In this document: one piece after another, positions 62,633 through 64,000 of the stretch
Layout: each line of letters opens with the position of its first letter
How positions within the stretch are numbered: the first letter of the stretch is position 1
DNA from: Candidatus Thiodiazotropha endolucinida
Lineage (GTDB): Bacteria; Pseudomonadota; Gammaproteobacteria; Chromatiales; Chromatiaceae
DNA: 64,000 nucleotides
Direction of reading: 5' to 3'
Assembly: GCF_001715975.1 (NCBI RefSeq)
Contig: NZ_MARB01000009.1
Coordinates: 62,001-126,000 of the forward strand
The notes under the pieces: model-generated
What the model saw: only the letters and a program-made list of their open reading frames with translations
Databases searched by the model: none
What the model was told of the DNA's origin: nothing
Translations under genes and position numbers: made by a program

Positions 62633-64000
62633 ATGAATCAGAGCCACACCAAGCACAGCGATATCCGGGAGCAGATCAGAGAGGCGATCGAACACCTGCA
62701 GCATATACTTCCCAGTCAGGCACCGATTCGGGACTTCGTTCACCACAATACCCTGCATGGCTTTCAGCACCTGCCCTTCCAGGAGGCCCTCGCCACCACC
62801 CGCCGCATAACCGGCGCCCGTGGTTTCCTGCCGCTGGAAAAGTATCGTGATTACTATTACCAGGGTCGGATATCCCCCGAAGACCTGATCAGTTGTGTCG
62901 AGTTAGAGAGAGATCTGGAACCGCAAACACGCTTGGCCGATACGGCCCACGCATCACTCAGTCGAGGCGACATCATCGTTGCGGTGATGAGCATGCCCTA
63001 TCAGCCTGTATCCGGCGGCCAACTCAACTGGCAGATAGAGGAGAATCGTGTCCTTGAACGGCTCCGGCCCGATCTTCCCAAAACAAGCCGAAATCGTCTG
63101 CTGAGCAATGCTCAAGAGAGCGGATTGACAACGGAATCGGCTGCAGTGAGCGACCTGTGGGACGCCTGCCTCCAGGTCCTCCACCTGGAGCATGAATCCA
63201 CTCACCCGGAGGAGTTGCTCGATTTAGCCCCGGAGCAGGCCGAAACACTGCTGCATGACATGCTCGATGTGGCAAACAGCGGGGGGGACAGCCCCAATAC
63301 AACCACCCAACTGATGCAGCAGACGGCCACCGATCGCTTCGACATGCTGCTCGAACGTTTGGGCCGTGACATGACCATGAGGGATCTTTTATTGGCCACA
63401 ACCGGTCATGATCTGCTGGATGATTTACGTCCGCAGTTGATCAGAGACCTCTCGAGTTTTCTCGATCAGGGAGTGGCTAGCTGGCGCCCCCTCTCCCCAT
63501 CCAAAGGTTTTTATCACTACTGGTGCGAACGGGTGGAACTGGATCTCGACTGGCAATTGCGAAACATCGAGGGATGGCAGCAACATCTTGAACTGCTTCA
63601 AAGTGATCCGCTGGAAACCATTATCAGCGAGCTGCATCGACTGGGATTGGCAAGGGACCAGTGGACGGGTTACCTGGAGCGATTGGCATTGGAACTGCCC
63701 GGTTGGTCCGGCATGGTACTCTGGCGTCACTTTCATCCAGGTTATGAATCACTCTCCGCCCGTATCGATATGCTCGATTATCTCGCAGTACGGTTGATCC
63801 TGGAGAGAATCTACGCCCACAATCTCTGCGCACGCCTGTTCAATATCGAATCCAGTATCGATATGTTGCGTTGGTATTTTCACCATCAGGCCGACGAATT
63901 CACCGTCCGTGAAGCGCTCTTCAACAGCCGATTACCGGAATATCTGGCCAGCCGTGCCCAGCGTGCCGTGCATGCGCCCGCCGACACGGATGGGGGTGAT
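62633..64000 (+). CDS. dabA: DabA-like inorganic carbon transporter subunit (DUF2309), partial
   Basis: The start is ATG 62633, seven bases after AGGGG. The frame is open for 456 codons to the window edge. The N-terminus has the family signature APIRDFVHHNTLHGFQHLPFQEAL (split by normal family variation) and GARGFLPLEKYRDYYYQGRI. DabA proteins carry a carbonic-anhydrase-like zinc site and, with the membrane partner, convert incoming CO2 to bicarbonate vectorially. The zinc ligands of the family lie further toward the C-terminus and are outside the window. Known long forms are about 1000 residues, so roughly half is missing. Confidence 0.9.
   Translation, partial: MNQSHTKHSDIREQIREAIEHLQHILPSQAPIRDFVHHNTLHGFQHLPFQEALATTRRITGARGFLPLEKYRDYYYQGRISPEDLISCVELERDLEPQTRLADTAHASLSRGDIIVAVMSMPYQPVSGGQLNWQIEENRVLERLRPDLPKTSRNRLLSNAQESGLTTESAAVSDLWDACLQVLHLEHESTHPEELLDLAPEQAETLLHDMLDVANSGGDSPNTTTQLMQQTATDRFDMLLERLGRDMTMRDLLLATTGHDLLDDLRPQLIRDLSSFLDQGVASWRPLSPSKGFYHYWCERVELDLDWQLRNIEGWQQHLELLQSDPLETIISELHRLGLARDQWTGYLERLALELPGWSGMVLWRHFHPGYESLSARIDMLDYLAVRLILERIYAHNLCARLFNIESSIDMLRWYFHHQADEFTVREALFNSRLPEYLASRAQRAVHAPADTDGGD

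Noticed and set aside
1-64000. CRISPR arrays, tRNA or rRNA genes.
   Set aside because: No regularly spaced repeats and no tRNA cloverleaf with TTCGA loop were found; the ICE right end does not show a tRNA 3' end.

Overview
The window holds two regions: an integrative conjugative element (ICE) occupying about positions 1-20,200, and ordinary chromosome from about 20,200 to 64,000. The chromosome suggests a chemoautotrophic gammaproteobacterium, plausibly a sulfur oxidiser of the Chromatiales/Sedimenticola type. The basis is a gammaproteobacterial gene set (mutS, xerD-dsbC, ycgN beside a DUF3549 gene, rsgA) plus a SulP transporter followed by a NuoM-like protein and a DabA (DUF2309) protein, which is a dissolved inorganic carbon uptake arrangement. 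The taxonomic name is inference.

ICE, 1-20,200. Nearly all genes read on the minus strand, and the element continues past the left edge. From the chromosome junction inward it carries: a P4-type tyrosine integrase with arm-type repeats beside mutS; an AlpA-like regulator; a lambda-like switch (XRE/S24 self-cleaving repressor on plus, a YdaS/Cro-like gene on minus that is interrupted by an in-frame amber codon); a maintenance and replication block (ParB, DUF2857, STY4528, TIGR03761, an RHH-like protein, ParM/StbA, DUF3577/STY4534); RadC and two accessory proteins; a MerR/GDCCVxC metal-response pair; a long hairpin-rich non-coding stretch; a second tyrosine recombinase; and a PFGI-1/SXT-type conjugation block (PilL, TIGR03759, lytic transglycosylase, TIGR03765, TraD, DUF4400). 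Four minus-strand genes have similar GC-rich 5' leader hairpins that look like radC RNA motifs. Their mismatches become G-U pairs only when read as minus-strand RNA.

Chromosome, 20,256-36,337: mutS, dodecin, a PilZ protein, then a minus-strand series ogt-xerD-yajQ-dsbC-PP2C phosphatase-FHA protein, then ycgN, a DUF3549 gene, icd, and a moxR-DUF58-transglutaminase operon. From 36,338 to 53,100: a MITE-like palindromic repeat, a PAS/GAF/GGDEF/EAL protein, an RND efflux pair, signal peptidase I, a TIR-transmembrane-Ig-like protein that appears to start at ATC, an exported-looking Pcm, a membrane spermidine-synthase-like protein, a small AT-rich island with a hydrolase and two unrecognised genes, and rsgA. 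From 53,100 to 64,000: a CBS-domain protein, a second RND pair whose permease has a single-base frameshift, an unrecognised gene, and the SulP / NuoM-like / DabA inorganic carbon locus, which runs off the right edge.

Two dispersed intergenic repeat families tie the chromosomal part together. One is a MITE-like repeat with ends GGGCCTGTTAACACTAATCC. The other is a REP-like repeat of the form CCGCAAATGAACGC. No tRNA, rRNA or CRISPR array was seen.
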